Assembly (NCBI GenBank): GCA_046330075.1
Contig: JAXLTL010000002.1
Location: 248,001 to 312,000, forward strand
Reading direction: 5' to 3'
Length of the DNA: 64,000 nt
Source of the DNA: JAJTFW01 sp046330075
Lineage (GTDB): Bacteria > Bacteroidota > Bacteroidia > AKYH767-A > OLB10
Every line of letters starts with the position of its first letter. Positions within the stretch are counted from its first letter, which is position 1. The position numbers were made by a program, and so were the translations under genes. Shown piece by piece: positions 23,160 through 32,954 of this stretch. The notes below the pieces were generated by a model. The model ran no database searches, was not told the DNA's origin, and saw nothing but the letters and a program-made list of their open reading frames with translations.

Positions 23160-23747
23160 ATGAAAAAGTTTAGAATATTCTTCATCTCGCTGGGGCTGAC
23201 GGCTGTAGCGATGGTGCAAACAGGGTGTTTCGGCTCCTTCAAGCTGACGCAGGCGGTGTATCAATGGAACAGTTCGATCGAAGACAAGACGGTGCGTTCG
23301 ATGGTGTTTTTTGCGCTCTGCGCTATTCCTGTGTACGAGGCGGCGGTAGTGATCGACTGGGCTGTGCTGAATGTGGTAGAGTACTGGGACGGGTCAAATC
23401 CACTCTCGATGAAACCGGGCGAGAAGGAAGAAAAACTGGTGAAGCTCAGGGGAAGGGAAATGAGGATGGAAGTCAGCCTGAATACCATGCGTGTGTTTGA
23501 GCGGAAGCAGGAGAAGGAAGTGTTGTGTACGGTGTTCGAATATCTGCCTGCATCGCATACCTGGTTTGCGGTGAAGGATGGAAAGCGTACAGCCTTGTCG
23601 AGTGTAACAGCTGATGAGAACGGTATGGCGGTGATGGAGTATGTTAACAGCGACGGCAAAAGGTTCAGGAAACAATTTCCGGGTGATCAGATCGCATTTC
23701 AACGATTTGCAGAGGAAGAAAACAAGCAACAGGTTGCAGAAAAATGA
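23160..23747 (+). CDS. DUF3332 lipoprotein
   Basis: A 195-aa protein starting MKKFRIFFISLGLTAVAMVQTGC, a lipoprotein signal with lipid-attachment Cys in QTGCFGSF. The next segment (KLTQAVYQWNSSIEDKTVRSMVFF...IPVYEAAVVIDWAVLNVVEYWDG) is the conserved DUF3332 core and contains hydrophobic helices that may insert into or lie on the membrane. The C-terminal ~110 residues form a soluble beta-rich region. Function unknown. The last four bases overlap the start of the PLP-enzyme gene (ATGA), so they are translationally coupled. Confidence 0.8.
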   Translation: MKKFRIFFISLGLTAVAMVQTGCFGSFKLTQAVYQWNSSIEDKTVRSMVFFALCAIPVYEAAVVIDWAVLNVVEYWDGSNPLSMKPGEKEEKLVKLRGREMRMEVSLNTMRVFERKQEKEVLCTVFEYLPASHTWFAVKDGKRTALSSVTADENGMAVMEYVNSDGKRFRKQFPGDQIAFQRFAEEENKQQVAEK

Positions 23748-24601
23748 GTTTGCTGTTGGATATTCATCAGGCCGTAACAGAAGATGTTTACTTCGACGGC
23801 CATTCGTTTTCGGTGTTGCGGCTGGATAAAATTCACCCGGTCACCGGTGGCAATAAATGGTTCAAGCTGCAGAAGAACCTGGAGAAATACAAGCAGGAAG
23901 GGTATGCAGGTATCCTCAGTTTCGGCGGTCCTTTTTCCAATCATATTGCTGCGTTGGCGGCAGCCTGCAAGCAGGAAGGGATTCCTTCGGTGGGTGTGAT
24001 TCGCGGAGAAGAAGTGCAGCCACTGAATGTGACATTGTCGAGAGCCGTGCGTGACGGTATGCAACTGCGGTTTGTTCCGAGAGGCGAGTACAGACTATTG
24101 CGCAATCCGGTGTATCAGGAGATGCTGTTGCAGGACTTTCCGGGTTATCTGATCATCCCCGAAGGCGGTTCCAACGCAGAAGGTGTGGAAGGCTGCGGGC
24201 AGATTGCAGAAAGAGCAGGAGGGGAGATAACGGATGTAATGGTAGCGGTCGGGACCGGTGCTACTTATGCCGGAATCCGCAGGAAGTTGCCCGGGCATAT
24301 TCGTCTCTGGGGCATCAAAGTGCTTGAGGCTAATCAGGAACAACTGGTGGAAAAATTTTCTGGTCATGATTGTGACTCATATCTCCTGCCTGAATACACC
24401 TTTGGCGGTTATGCGCGGCCATCTGATCCTTTGCAGCAATTTGTGATGCTGTGGAATCGGTCGATGCCGGTTCCAATTGAGCCCATTTATACCGGCCGGT
24501 TGTTTTTTGCCGCGGTAGACCTCCTGAAAAAGGGTTTTTTCGGTGAAAATCCGCGATTGCTGGTCATTCACAGCGGCGGCATGCAATATCTGGGCGATTA
24601 A
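23744..24601 (+). CDS. PLP-dependent enzyme, ACC deaminase/D-cysteine desulfhydrase family
   Basis: A 285-aa fold-type II pyridoxal-phosphate enzyme. The PLP Lys is in VTGGNKWFKLQKN; FGGPFSNHIAALAAAC is the substrate carboxylate and phosphate region; VGTGATYAGI is the phosphate-binding Gly loop; the last block IHSGGMQYLGD matches the family end. Members either open the ring of 1-aminocyclopropane-1-carboxylate or, more often in bacteria, release sulfide from D-cysteine; sequence alone does not decide, so I favour the broad name. About 40 residues shorter than typical ACC deaminases. Starts inside the end of the DUF3332 gene. Confidence 0.88.
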   Translation: MSLLLDIHQAVTEDVYFDGHSFSVLRLDKIHPVTGGNKWFKLQKNLEKYKQEGYAGILSFGGPFSNHIAALAAACKQEGIPSVGVIRGEEVQPLNVTLSRAVRDGMQLRFVPRGEYRLLRNPVYQEMLLQDFPGYLIIPEGGSNAEGVEGCGQIAERAGGEITDVMVAVGTGATYAGIRRKLPGHIRLWGIKVLEANQEQLVEKFSGHDCDSYLLPEYTFGGYARPSDPLQQFVMLWNRSMPVPIEPIYTGRLFFAAVDLLKKGFFGENPRLLVIHSGGMQYLGD

Positions 24602-24658
24602 CAGCGCTTTGTTGATTAAGTGGGACCATACAGAATGAAAGTCCGCTATGGATCTACG

Positions 24659-24666
24659 TAATTTTG
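24659..24666 (+). promoter_or_regulatory. -7 promoter element of the glucosaminidase gene
   Basis: TAATTTTG, an exact consensus match, 20 bp upstream of the ATG at 24687; argues against the start at 24648. Confidence 0.55.
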
Positions 24667-24686
24667 TATGCTTCAAATTTCGTAAA

Positions 24687-25724
24687 ATGAGACGTATTCT
24701 GCTCCTGCTGCTCTGTCTGCCCCTGATGATAAAGGCACAGCCAAATGTAAAAAGGGATTCGGGTCGTGTAACGCCTGAGATGTACATCGAAATGTTCAAG
24801 GACGCTGCTATTGCCGATATGCTGAAAACAGGTGTGCCGGCCAGCATCACGCTTGCGCAGGGGATGTATGAGTCGGACTATGGAAACAGTCCACTCGCCA
24901 AAACTGCCAATAATCATTTCGGCATCAAGTGTCACAAAGAGTGGAATGGTCCTACCTATCATCAGGACGATGATGAGCGTGATGAGTGTTTCCGCAAATA
25001 CGAGAACGTGCTGGATTCGTATGACGATCATTCCAACTTTCTGCGCAGCCGCGATCGTTACCGGTTCCTGTTCGATCTTGACATAACGGATTACCGTGGC
25101 TGGTCACATGGATTGAAACGCGCAGGTTATGCCACCAATCCTGCTTATGCATCAAAGCTCATTGACCTGATTGAACGATATAAACTCTACGAACACGATG
25201 CACAAGGTGTGAAGATGCCTGTGCAGTCGGGTGCTACGGGTGCTGCTGCGCCGGCTGATCCCGCACCTGCCAGGCCGAAGCGCGATGAAAAAAAGCCGGT
25301 CAGCAATGAAACAGCTGCAACACCCCGTTCGCCCAAACCTCAACATCGGACAACTCCCCCTCCTGTAACAACCGGCAATATGATTAACGGGGTGCCCTTT
25401 GTGTATGCTAAAAAAGGAGATAGCTGGACCAAAATTGCCCGTGAAAATAATATTGAACTCTGGCAGGTACTTGAATACAACGATGCCTCCAAAAATGATG
25501 TTTTCAAAGAAAACGAGCGCATCTATATCCGCCCGAAAAAAAACAAGTCAGCCACTTTTACCCATATTGTTCAGGAAGGCGAAACGATGCGGTCCATTTC
25601 TCAGCAATATGCAGTTAAACTTGGTAAACTGTATCGTATGAATGAAATGCAGTACGGTGATCAGCCTGAACCGGGCACTAAGCTTTTTTTGAAGCGCGCG
25701 ATGATTTTTGGTGTTGTTTTATAA
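24687..25724 (+). CDS. Exported N-acetylglucosaminidase with LysM domains
   Basis: A 345-aa peptidoglycan hydrolase. Signal peptide MRRILLLLLCLPLMIKAQ; glucosaminidase (flagellar FlgJ/LytG-type) domain at about residues 30-185 with GVPASITLAQGMYESDYGNSPLAKTANNHFGIKC, where the Glu of YESDYG is the expected catalytic acid; a Pro/Ala/Lys-rich linker (~190-235); then two LysM modules (VYAKKGDSWTKIARENNIELWQVLEYN and THIVQEGETMRSISQQYAVKLGKLYRMN) that bind glycan. It would act in the periplasm on cell-wall turnover or division. Has its own promoter and is followed by 250 bp of non-coding DNA. Confidence 0.92.
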   Translation: MRRILLLLLCLPLMIKAQPNVKRDSGRVTPEMYIEMFKDAAIADMLKTGVPASITLAQGMYESDYGNSPLAKTANNHFGIKCHKEWNGPTYHQDDDERDECFRKYENVLDSYDDHSNFLRSRDRYRFLFDLDITDYRGWSHGLKRAGYATNPAYASKLIDLIERYKLYEHDAQGVKMPVQSGATGAAAPADPAPARPKRDEKKPVSNETAATPRSPKPQHRTTPPPVTTGNMINGVPFVYAKKGDSWTKIARENNIELWQVLEYNDASKNDVFKENERIYIRPKKNKSATFTHIVQEGETMRSISQQYAVKLGKLYRMNEMQYGDQPEPGTKLFLKRAMIFGVVL

Positions 25725-25944
25725 GGGAAATTCAGAGCTACAGGTCTTCCATTGTTTTTTGTGAAATTGCCGTTCTAATCCATTGAAGTTTAGCGGAGAC
25801 ACGATATTCCTGCAGAAGGTTTGTAAGTTTTTTTGCACACTACGGAATAAAACTTTAATATTGTTTTGTCCATATCGGTTATGGATTAACCAACTGATTC
25901 ACTTCACTCACCAAGTATTGGGTTTTTTAGCAGGAGTGCAGAAG

Positions 25945-25952
25945 TAATTTTA
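25945..25952 (+). promoter_or_regulatory. -7 promoter element (TAATTTTA)
   Basis: One mismatch to TAnnTTTG, 22 bp upstream of the first giant paralog. The preceding 200 bp are AT-rich and show nothing else. Confidence 0.4.
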
Positions 25953-25974
25953 GCCTTAAAATCTTATCGTGCCG

Positions 25975-28900
25975 ATGAAGAAGCTGAGCTTCCTTCTGTT
26001 GATGCTATTTATTGCCGTCATTCAACCGGCAGAATCGGCTACGTATTATGCTGTCGTAACGGGACCCTGGAATGCAACGACTACCTGGTCAACAGGAGGA
26101 TGCGGCACCTTTGTGACTCCGGCTGTAACACCCGGTGCAGGAGACAATGTGATTGTTTGTCTGGGTGTAACGGTTACCGTAAATGTAAACGTGAGCGTAG
26201 CCAATGTCACGGTGAATAACGGAGGAGTTCTTCAGAACGGAGGGGCATCTACTACCAACAAGAGTCTCACTGTAACGGGTACGCTGACCGTGAGTAATGG
26301 AGGAACACTTATTCAGAATTCCGTATTGAATCCTTCCACCACTCTTTTTGCCGGTGTCGAATCTTTTGGTCCTTCCAGTCAGGTTACAGTCAGTAACTGG
26401 TATCTTCCTACACAGCCGCTCATTACCAGTGTTAATTCCAATTTCGGGAGTGTGAGTTTAAATTGGGTCACCGGAGCTAACTGGTGGAAGAATGATGGTC
26501 TCGGTACAACACGGTCGATCGCCGGCAATTTAACAGTAGGGGCAGGGTGTCAGACATTTTTAGATTCAACCAATACGAATGTCACAGTACCCGTTCCCGG
26601 AAACCTTACTGTTAACGGCAAATTGAGGGTAAAAAACACAAATAGCGGCAATGTTACGTTCAATGTTACAGGAAATTCCAGTGTAGGTCCGGTCGGTGAT
26701 TTTTCCGGAATTTACGGTGGTACAGGAAACCTTGTGTTTACAACAAATAATCTGACCTCTGCAACAGGCGGAACATTTAACGGAATCAATGCAGGTACCG
26801 GTAATGTCAATATTGCGATAGCAGGAACCTTCACCTGCGCAGGAAATTTTTATGGTATCAATTCCCCTTTGCTCTTGAACAACGGAGTGCCTTCGATCAC
26901 GATGTTTGCGCTGGCCTATACCGGTGGTATTTTTATGGCTTCCAATGCGCACAATAGTGGTGGAACAGCCACTGTTTCCGTAACATCTCATGCAACGGTC
27001 TCATTTACCAATGCGACCGATAAAATCTGGTTACTGGGAACGTCAGCGGTGGCAGGAAGCAATGTTACGACTGCGTTGAACCTGACTGTTGGCGGAAACC
27101 TGTCGATTGGAGGACTCAGCACCTGCGAATTCAAAACCAGCGAGACCTTTGGTGCTGAAAATATTGTAGTCAATGGAACATTCACCTGCACCAATGCGAA
27201 CACCTGGTTTAACGGTGGGGTTAATGAAGCTTCCGGACACCGTGTTACCGCCACACTGGGAGGGTTTGTGATGAGTGGAGGCAATGCATGGTTCAGCGAG
27301 AATGCTTCTGATTCCACTTTGATAACTGTAAACGGTAACGTGCAGCTTTCAGGCGGAACATTTATTCTGAAATCATCCACCGGCTATGCCCGAATGATTG
27401 TGAACGGCAACTATGCCCAGAACCTTGTAGGAAGTGTCATGTACATGCACGGTCCTGACCGGTTGGGAGTTGCTGCGCCGGGAAATAATTACACAGATCT
27501 CAAGGTAAACGGCACATTTGCGCACAACGGCGGTATCATGTATTTTGATGTTGCCGACTCTCCGGCTGAACAGCGGGTATATATTAACGGCAATGCCTAT
27601 ACGATAAACAACGTAGCGCAAATGCTGCGCGCTGGCGCCGGAACCTCTGCGTATTTTGCCCGGATTTATTTCGAGTACGCCGGAATCGTGACCTATTTCA
27701 GGGGCGGTTCACATAATATCCGTCAATGCAAACAAACCATCCGTAATGGCTGTACATTGAATGTGACTTCGGGTCCTTTGCAAATCAGCTCCCACAATAC
27801 TGCTGCCGTCGATTTTTTAACGATTGAAAGCGGTGGAAGATTAAACATCGGCAGTTCCCAGATATCCTCGGACTCCGCATTTACCTATACCGGTGTTACA
27901 GTTGCCGATGGTGGCACACTTGCGTTGTCAAATACAAATGGTCTGTATGACAATACCGTCAATGCTGTATTGCGCAGTACCGGCAACATGAATTATTTTC
28001 TGGGTGCACTCAGCACTATTGAATACAACAACAATACATTCGGAAGGGTGTCAGGTATCAATGTTGGCGTAGCCACCTTGCCACAGCATAAATATGGTAT
28101 TCTCGAAATTAATCATACGGGTCCGGCGGGTACCTGGGTTTCGCCCACCTATATGCCGTCATTTACAAACGCAGTGTATATCCGAACTCAGCTTAAAATT
28201 ACCAACGGTGAGTTTAACCTTGCCGATGCGTCAGGAAGCCCTGCGAATTCCGGTCGATATGTATATATCGAGAATCCTTCACCAACGGCGCTGGTCCGAA
28301 CCGGTGGATATATCCGCAGTGAAGTACAGGATCATTCCGGCCGAATCGTATGGACCATCAACAATGTCGCCGGTACATACACAATTCCCTGGGGTGTTTC
28401 TGCTGCGGACTACATTCCGCTAACGTATCAGTTAACAGGAGGAAGCGTGGGAACGGTTTCATTTTCTACATACCGTACGCCGGCAAACAATCTGCCATGG
28501 CCTCCGGGCGTGAATAACCTCACCAGTCATATTGGCTTATCGCCTGATAACCGCACTGCTACAGTGGATCGTTTCTGGAGAATGTCGAATACCGGTTCTG
28601 CTCCGGTATTGAATCTTACTTTTAAATATATAGCAACTGAGGTTCCCGGAATCCCCTTCAATGTTCCTGCACAAATGCGTGCTCATTCGTATAATCTGGT
28701 CTCCAACATCTGGCAGGCAGCTACTCCGGGACAAACCGCATCTGCCTATTCAGTTGTGGTTCCTAACGCAGGCGCAAATGCTAACTGGGCTATAGCATCG
28801 CTGGCATCTCCCTTACCGGTAGAGTGGCTATATGTGAAAGCACAACCGTCAGGTCAGTCATCCGTGAACGTGAAATGGGCAACTGCCACAGAAACCGATT

Positions 28901-29346
28901 GTGATTATTTTACAGTGTGGAAGCTGGATCAAGATGGCAGCAAAAAACCATTGGGCATGGTGAAGGGACAAGGCACTACAACTCAGATTTCTGAATATCA
29001 GTTTTCAGATATTTCCCCTGTACAGGGAATGAATTATTATCAGATATCACAGTCTGATATTAACGGTTCAACCACTTGGTCGGATATTGCAGCGTTTGGT
29101 TTTACGCGATCGGAGAATGTTACCTGCTGGTATCATGGAACGGATAACACTCTTCATATACAACGCAATACAGATGGTCCGGCGATGGTCTCTGTCACCG
29201 ATCTGTCGGGAAGAATACTTTCAAAGCAGGAAGTCAATGGTAAGAATTCTGAAATCGCAATGATGCCCTGCCTTCAAGGCCAGGTAGTACTGATTCTCAT
29301 TGACGATTCAAGAGGCAGACGGGAAGTGGTAAAAGCCTGTTTCTGA
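25975..29346 (+). CDS. Giant secreted beta-repeat protein, paralog 1
   Basis: A 1123-aa protein with signal peptide MKKLSFLLLMLFIAVIQPAESA. It starts with a 'YYAVVTGPWNATTTWSTGGCG...PGAGDNVIVCLGVTVTV' segment that resembles a G8-like beta-strand opening, continues with hundreds of residues of short Gly/Asn/Thr-rich repeats (VTVNNGGVLQNGG, FTCAGNFYGIN, VNGNVQLSGGTF) typical of a right-handed beta-helix or solenoid, then a conserved ~200-aa block (SPDNRTATVDRFWRMSNTGS) and a C-terminal region (SPLPVEWLYVKAQ...) ending in a T9SS type A-like sorting domain. First of three tandem paralogs. Likely a surface adhesin or matrix protein; no enzyme motif recognised. The third residue Met is preferred over the upstream one. 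Confidence 0.8.
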   Translation: MKKLSFLLLMLFIAVIQPAESATYYAVVTGPWNATTTWSTGGCGTFVTPAVTPGAGDNVIVCLGVTVTVNVNVSVANVTVNNGGVLQNGGASTTNKSLTVTGTLTVSNGGTLIQNSVLNPSTTLFAGVESFGPSSQVTVSNWYLPTQPLITSVNSNFGSVSLNWVTGANWWKNDGLGTTRSIAGNLTVGAGCQTFLDSTNTNVTVPVPGNLTVNGKLRVKNTNSGNVTFNVTGNSSVGPVGDFSGIYGGTGNLVFTTNNLTSATGGTFNGINAGTGNVNIAIAGTFTCAGNFYGINSPLLLNNGVPSITMFALAYTGGIFMASNAHNSGGTATVSVTSHATVSFTNATDKIWLLGTSAVAGSNVTTALNLTVGGNLSIGGLSTCEFKTSETFGAENIVVNGTFTCTNANTWFNGGVNEASGHRVTATLGGFVMSGGNAWFSENASDSTLITVNGNVQLSGGTFILKSSTGYARMIVNGNYAQNLVGSVMYMHGPDRLGVAAPGNNYTDLKVNGTFAHNGGIMYFDVADSPAEQRVYINGNAYTINNVAQMLRAGAGTSAYFARIYFEYAGIVTYFRGGSHNIRQCKQTIRNGCTLNVTSGPLQISSHNTAAVDFLTIESGGRLNIGSSQISSDSAFTYTGVTVADGGTLALSNTNGLYDNTVNAVLRSTGNMNYFLGALSTIEYNNNTFGRVSGINVGVATLPQHKYGILEINHTGPAGTWVSPTYMPSFTNAVYIRTQLKITNGEFNLADASGSPANSGRYVYIENPSPTALVRTGGYIRSEVQDHSGRIVWTINNVAGTYTIPWGVSAADYIPLTYQLTGGSVGTVSFSTYRTPANNLPWPPGVNNLTSHIGLSPDNRTATVDRFWRMSNTGSAPVLNLTFKYIATEVPGIPFNVPAQMRAHSYNLVSNIWQAATPGQTASAYSVVVPNAGANANWAIASLASPLPVEWLYVKAQPSGQSSVNVKWATATETDCDYFTVWKLDQDGSKKPLGMVKGQGTTTQISEYQFSDISPVQGMNYYQISQSDINGSTTWSDIAAFGFTRSENVTCWYHGTDNTLHIQRNTDGPAMVSVTDLSGRILSKQEVNGKNSEIAMMPCLQGQVVLILIDDSRGRREVVKACF

Positions 29347-29384
29347 TTGACGATCCGACAGGTTATACCGGCCGTGAATATATG

Positions 29385-29415
29385 TTGCACAATTCATGAT
29401 TTAGCATTAATTTCG
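29385..29415 (+). promoter_or_regulatory. Promoter of the middle paralog
   Basis: TTG (29385-29387), 20 bp, TAATTTCG (29408-29415; one mismatch to TAnnTTTG). Predicted start of transcription near 29420 supports translation from 29451. Confidence 0.5.
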
Positions 29416-29450
29416 TACACATGTTTTATTTTTCATCCCGGCCTTCTTCA

Positions 29451-32400
29451 ATGCCAAAAATCAGAAATGTTTTGTGGCCGTTTATTTTATTTCTGCTTTG
29501 GGGTCAATCTTCTTATAGTATTACCTACTATACCCGTGCTTCCGGAAACTGGAGTGTTGCGTCGAACTGGTCAACGACCGGGTGCGGTGGAGCAGCAGCA
29601 GCAACGACGCCGGGCGCCGGAGATATAGCGGTTATTTGTGGCGGATATTCTATTGGAGTGAATGTGAATGCGACAGTAGCCGGCATCAATATCCAGAATG
29701 GAGGAGTACTGCGTACCGGAACCTCGCTGTTGGGTGCAAATAAAACACTCACCATCACCGGCACTTTTATTATAGCAAACGGCGGTACTTATATACACAA
29801 CAATACGCAGCTGGCATCTACAACCGTTTTTGCGGGTACAGAGAGTTTCGCTGCGGCAAGCATCTTTCAGGTGAATGATTGGTCGGGTATAGCTGATATG
29901 CTGATTACCGGATGTACTTCAAATTTCGGGAATGTAAATCTGAACTGGGATTCAGGACTGAGCTGGTGGAATAATAACGGCCTCGGCTATACGCGAACCA
30001 TAGCCGGTACATTAACTGTTTCGGCGAGTTGTGCTACCTATCTGGACAATACAGCAGGTAATAAAACATTTACCATCGGCGCACTTACAATAAATGATGG
30101 CTGGCTGCGATTTAAACAAACCGGAACCGGCAATCTCCTTATCAATATTGCCGGTGCCATTTCACTGACCAATGCAAGTTCGCTCTTGTATGTGATGTTT
30201 GGTGTCAATGGAGATGCCACTCTTAACGCGGCTTCTGTGTCGTAGGCTGGCGGAACTTTTTATGGTATTTACGGAGGGTTGGGTAATATTAGTTTCAAAA
30301 TTACGGGAGCCTGGTTGCATTCGAACGGAGTTTTTAATGGGATTTATAACCTGATTTCTCATTGGGCAGGTATTCCCAATTATACAGTCGGTAGCATGAT
30401 ATTTAATGGGGGAATTTTCTATGCGAATAATAGTTTTGATACCCTTCCTGAAACTATGACTTATCTAAATTATGGTAATTTGGAAATTAACTACAATCAG
30501 CCCGGCAGTATTTTTATGTTTAATAAAGTCTCCTACCTGGATTCGTCTTATTCCAGAAGTGGGTTAGGCGTCACGATCAATGGGAATTTTTCTATTGGAG
30601 GAACATATAATGGAATTTTCTGTTCTAATCTTGCGTGGGGTGCCGAAACGCATGTAATACATGGTGATTTTTCCGTGTCAAATGGAATAAACACATTTAA
30701 TGGTTATCCAGACTCTCTCACTGCAGGGGGCCACAATACTACTATTACAGTAGATGGTTCAGTTGTAATTTCTGGTGGTGCGCTCACGTTATCTGAGTCC
30801 AACAGACAACTGGTAGTTCAGATTGGAGGACCATATCTGCAGACCAACGAACAGGTTACAATTAAACGGATGTGGGACGCTGCAACTATCAGTTTTGTAT
30901 CTGACTTTACAATGTCCGGTGGTGAGTTCTATTTTTATCGTTATAACTCTGTACCGCCTGCTTTTGAACCGATAACAGTTAATGTTAATGGTAATTTCAC
31001 TCATTCTGGTGGTGTCATCGAATTTGACAATTCTCCCTGGGGTATTCCTATTTCATCAGTTTACAGATTAAATCTGATAGGGCCTCAATGTAATTTAGGA
31101 CCAAGTGGGCAAATATTGTATTCATGTTCAAATGTTAACACCAGAGACATAAATTATATTCATACACCCGGTGTAACAACTTTCAGCCGTTCAGGTGGCC
31201 ATAACATTCAAGGTGTTGATCAGTTCGTGTCCAATGGAACGGAAATCAATGTGGTCAGCGGTGGTATGCAGGTATCATCCAGTAATACGGCTGCTGCCAA
31301 GTATAAGCTGGTACTAAGTAATAATTCAATTGTGAATTTGAACGGTTTTCCGGTTTTTTCCAATTCGATATTGCCGTATTCCGGAGTCCGGGTTTATCTG
31401 AATGCTCGTATCCGCACCAGCCATCCGGGTGGGTTTTATAATGGTACAGCAAGTGCAGCCATTGATGCAACAGGGAATATGGATTTTATGCTTGATTCGC
31501 TCTCCACTGTTGAATACACCGGAACCGTTAATCAGCAGATCACCGGTATCAACGTTGGTCTCGCAAGTTTAACTCAGCATAAATACGGTAACCTTGAAAT
31601 CAATCATACAGGTCCGGCCGGTACCTGGGCGTATCCAACGTCTTCTCCTTCTCCTGCCGGAAATGTCATCGTAAGAAATAAACTGATCCTTACCAGTGGC
31701 GAACTGAATCTTGCCAACGCATCCGGTAGTCCCGCTTCAGGTGGAAGAACCATTCATCTCACCAACCCATCTCCTGCATCCTTACAGCGCACCGGTGGTT
31801 ATATTCGCAGTGAAGCGCAGGATAACAGTAGTCGTCTCGACTGGACCATCAACAGCGCAGCCGGTACGTATACGATTCCATGGGGTGTATCTTCTTCAGA
31901 GTATATACCGCTTACGTATCAGCTGACCGGTGGAAATGCAGGCATTGTTTCATTCTCGACCTATCGTACAGCACCCGATAATCTTCCCTGGCCTTCCGGA
32001 GTTACGAATCTTGCCAGCCATATTGGATTATCCCCCGATAATCGTACCGCAACAGTAGATCGTTTCTGGCGGATGTCAAATACAGGTGGATCACCTGCAT
32101 TAAACCTCACCTTTAATTATGCTGCCTCTGAAGTTCCCGGCATTCCTTTCAATAATACTTCCATGCTTCGTGCACAAGCATATAATGGTACACTGAACAA
32201 TTGGAAGGCAGCGACCGCCGGCCAGACGGCGAGTGCCTATCAGGTAGTCGTTCCCGGCGTTGGTGGCGATGCCAACTGGACATTATCTTCCAATGCATCC
32301 CCCTTGCCGGTAGAGTGGCTGTATGTGAAAGCACAACCTGCAGGTGCTTCCTCTGTGAACGTTACATGGGCAACAGCATCCGAAACCGATTGTGATTATT

Positions 32401-32837
32401 TTACAGTGTGGAAGCTGGAGCAGGATGGCAGCAAAAAACCACTGGGCATGGTGAAGGGACAAGGCACTACCAGCGAAATTTCTGAATATCAGTGGGCGGA
32501 TGAGAACCCGGGTGAAGGAGTAAACTATTATCGTATTTCTGAAACAGACTTTAACGGCTCTACCGATTGGTCAGCTATTGCCCACATTGAATTTGCGCAA
32601 CAGCAATCTTCTGTTTGCTGGTATGATCAGGAAGAAGCGATGTTGTATCTGCATTATGAAAAACAGACCCCCGCAGTTCTGACCGTGTCTGATATGTCCG
32701 GTCGATTGCTTTATTCACAGGAACTGAATGGCCGGGAGTCAACCGTTTCGCTGGGACAATTAGCACAAAATCAGGTAGTTGTAGTTTCTTTAACCGACCT
32801 GCAAGGACATCAGAATTAAATCAAGATAATACGCTGA
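29451..32837 (+). pseudogene. Giant secreted beta-repeat protein, paralog 2, broken by two stops
   Basis: The same architecture as its neighbours: signal peptide MPKIRNVLWPFILFLLWGQSSYS, G8-like opening (YYTRASGNWSVASNWSTTGCG), beta-repeats, SPDNRTATVDRFWRMSN block and C-terminal region. An in-frame TAG at 30243-30245 interrupts it after ~264 codons; reading continues in the same frame with AGGTFYGIYGGLGN, which aligns with QNNGSFYGIYNGDGD of paralog 3, so the stop most simply replaces a Gln (CAG to TAG). A second in-frame TAA at 32817-32819 removes the last residues: beyond it the frame reads IKIIR then TGA, matching the EVVKACF end of paralog 1 position by position. No frameshift is needed. 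Readthrough, suppression or sequence error are alternatives to gene decay. Confidence 0.8.
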
Positions 32838-32954
32838 CCCCAGCTGTTTTGCCCTGTTCCCGGCAGATTTTTACCTGATCATTCCGGCCTTTCACCAATT
32901 TGAGCCGGATGATGGCGGGTTTGCAACAGACTTTTGTATGGTAAAGAATCATAC

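Noticed and set aside
24095..24367. Antisense frame in the PLP-enzyme gene
   Set aside because: A shadow frame without features.
30279..32819. Separate second gene starting at 30279
   Set aside because: It is in the same frame as the upstream part and lacks a signal peptide; comparison with both paralogs shows it is the remainder of one broken gene.
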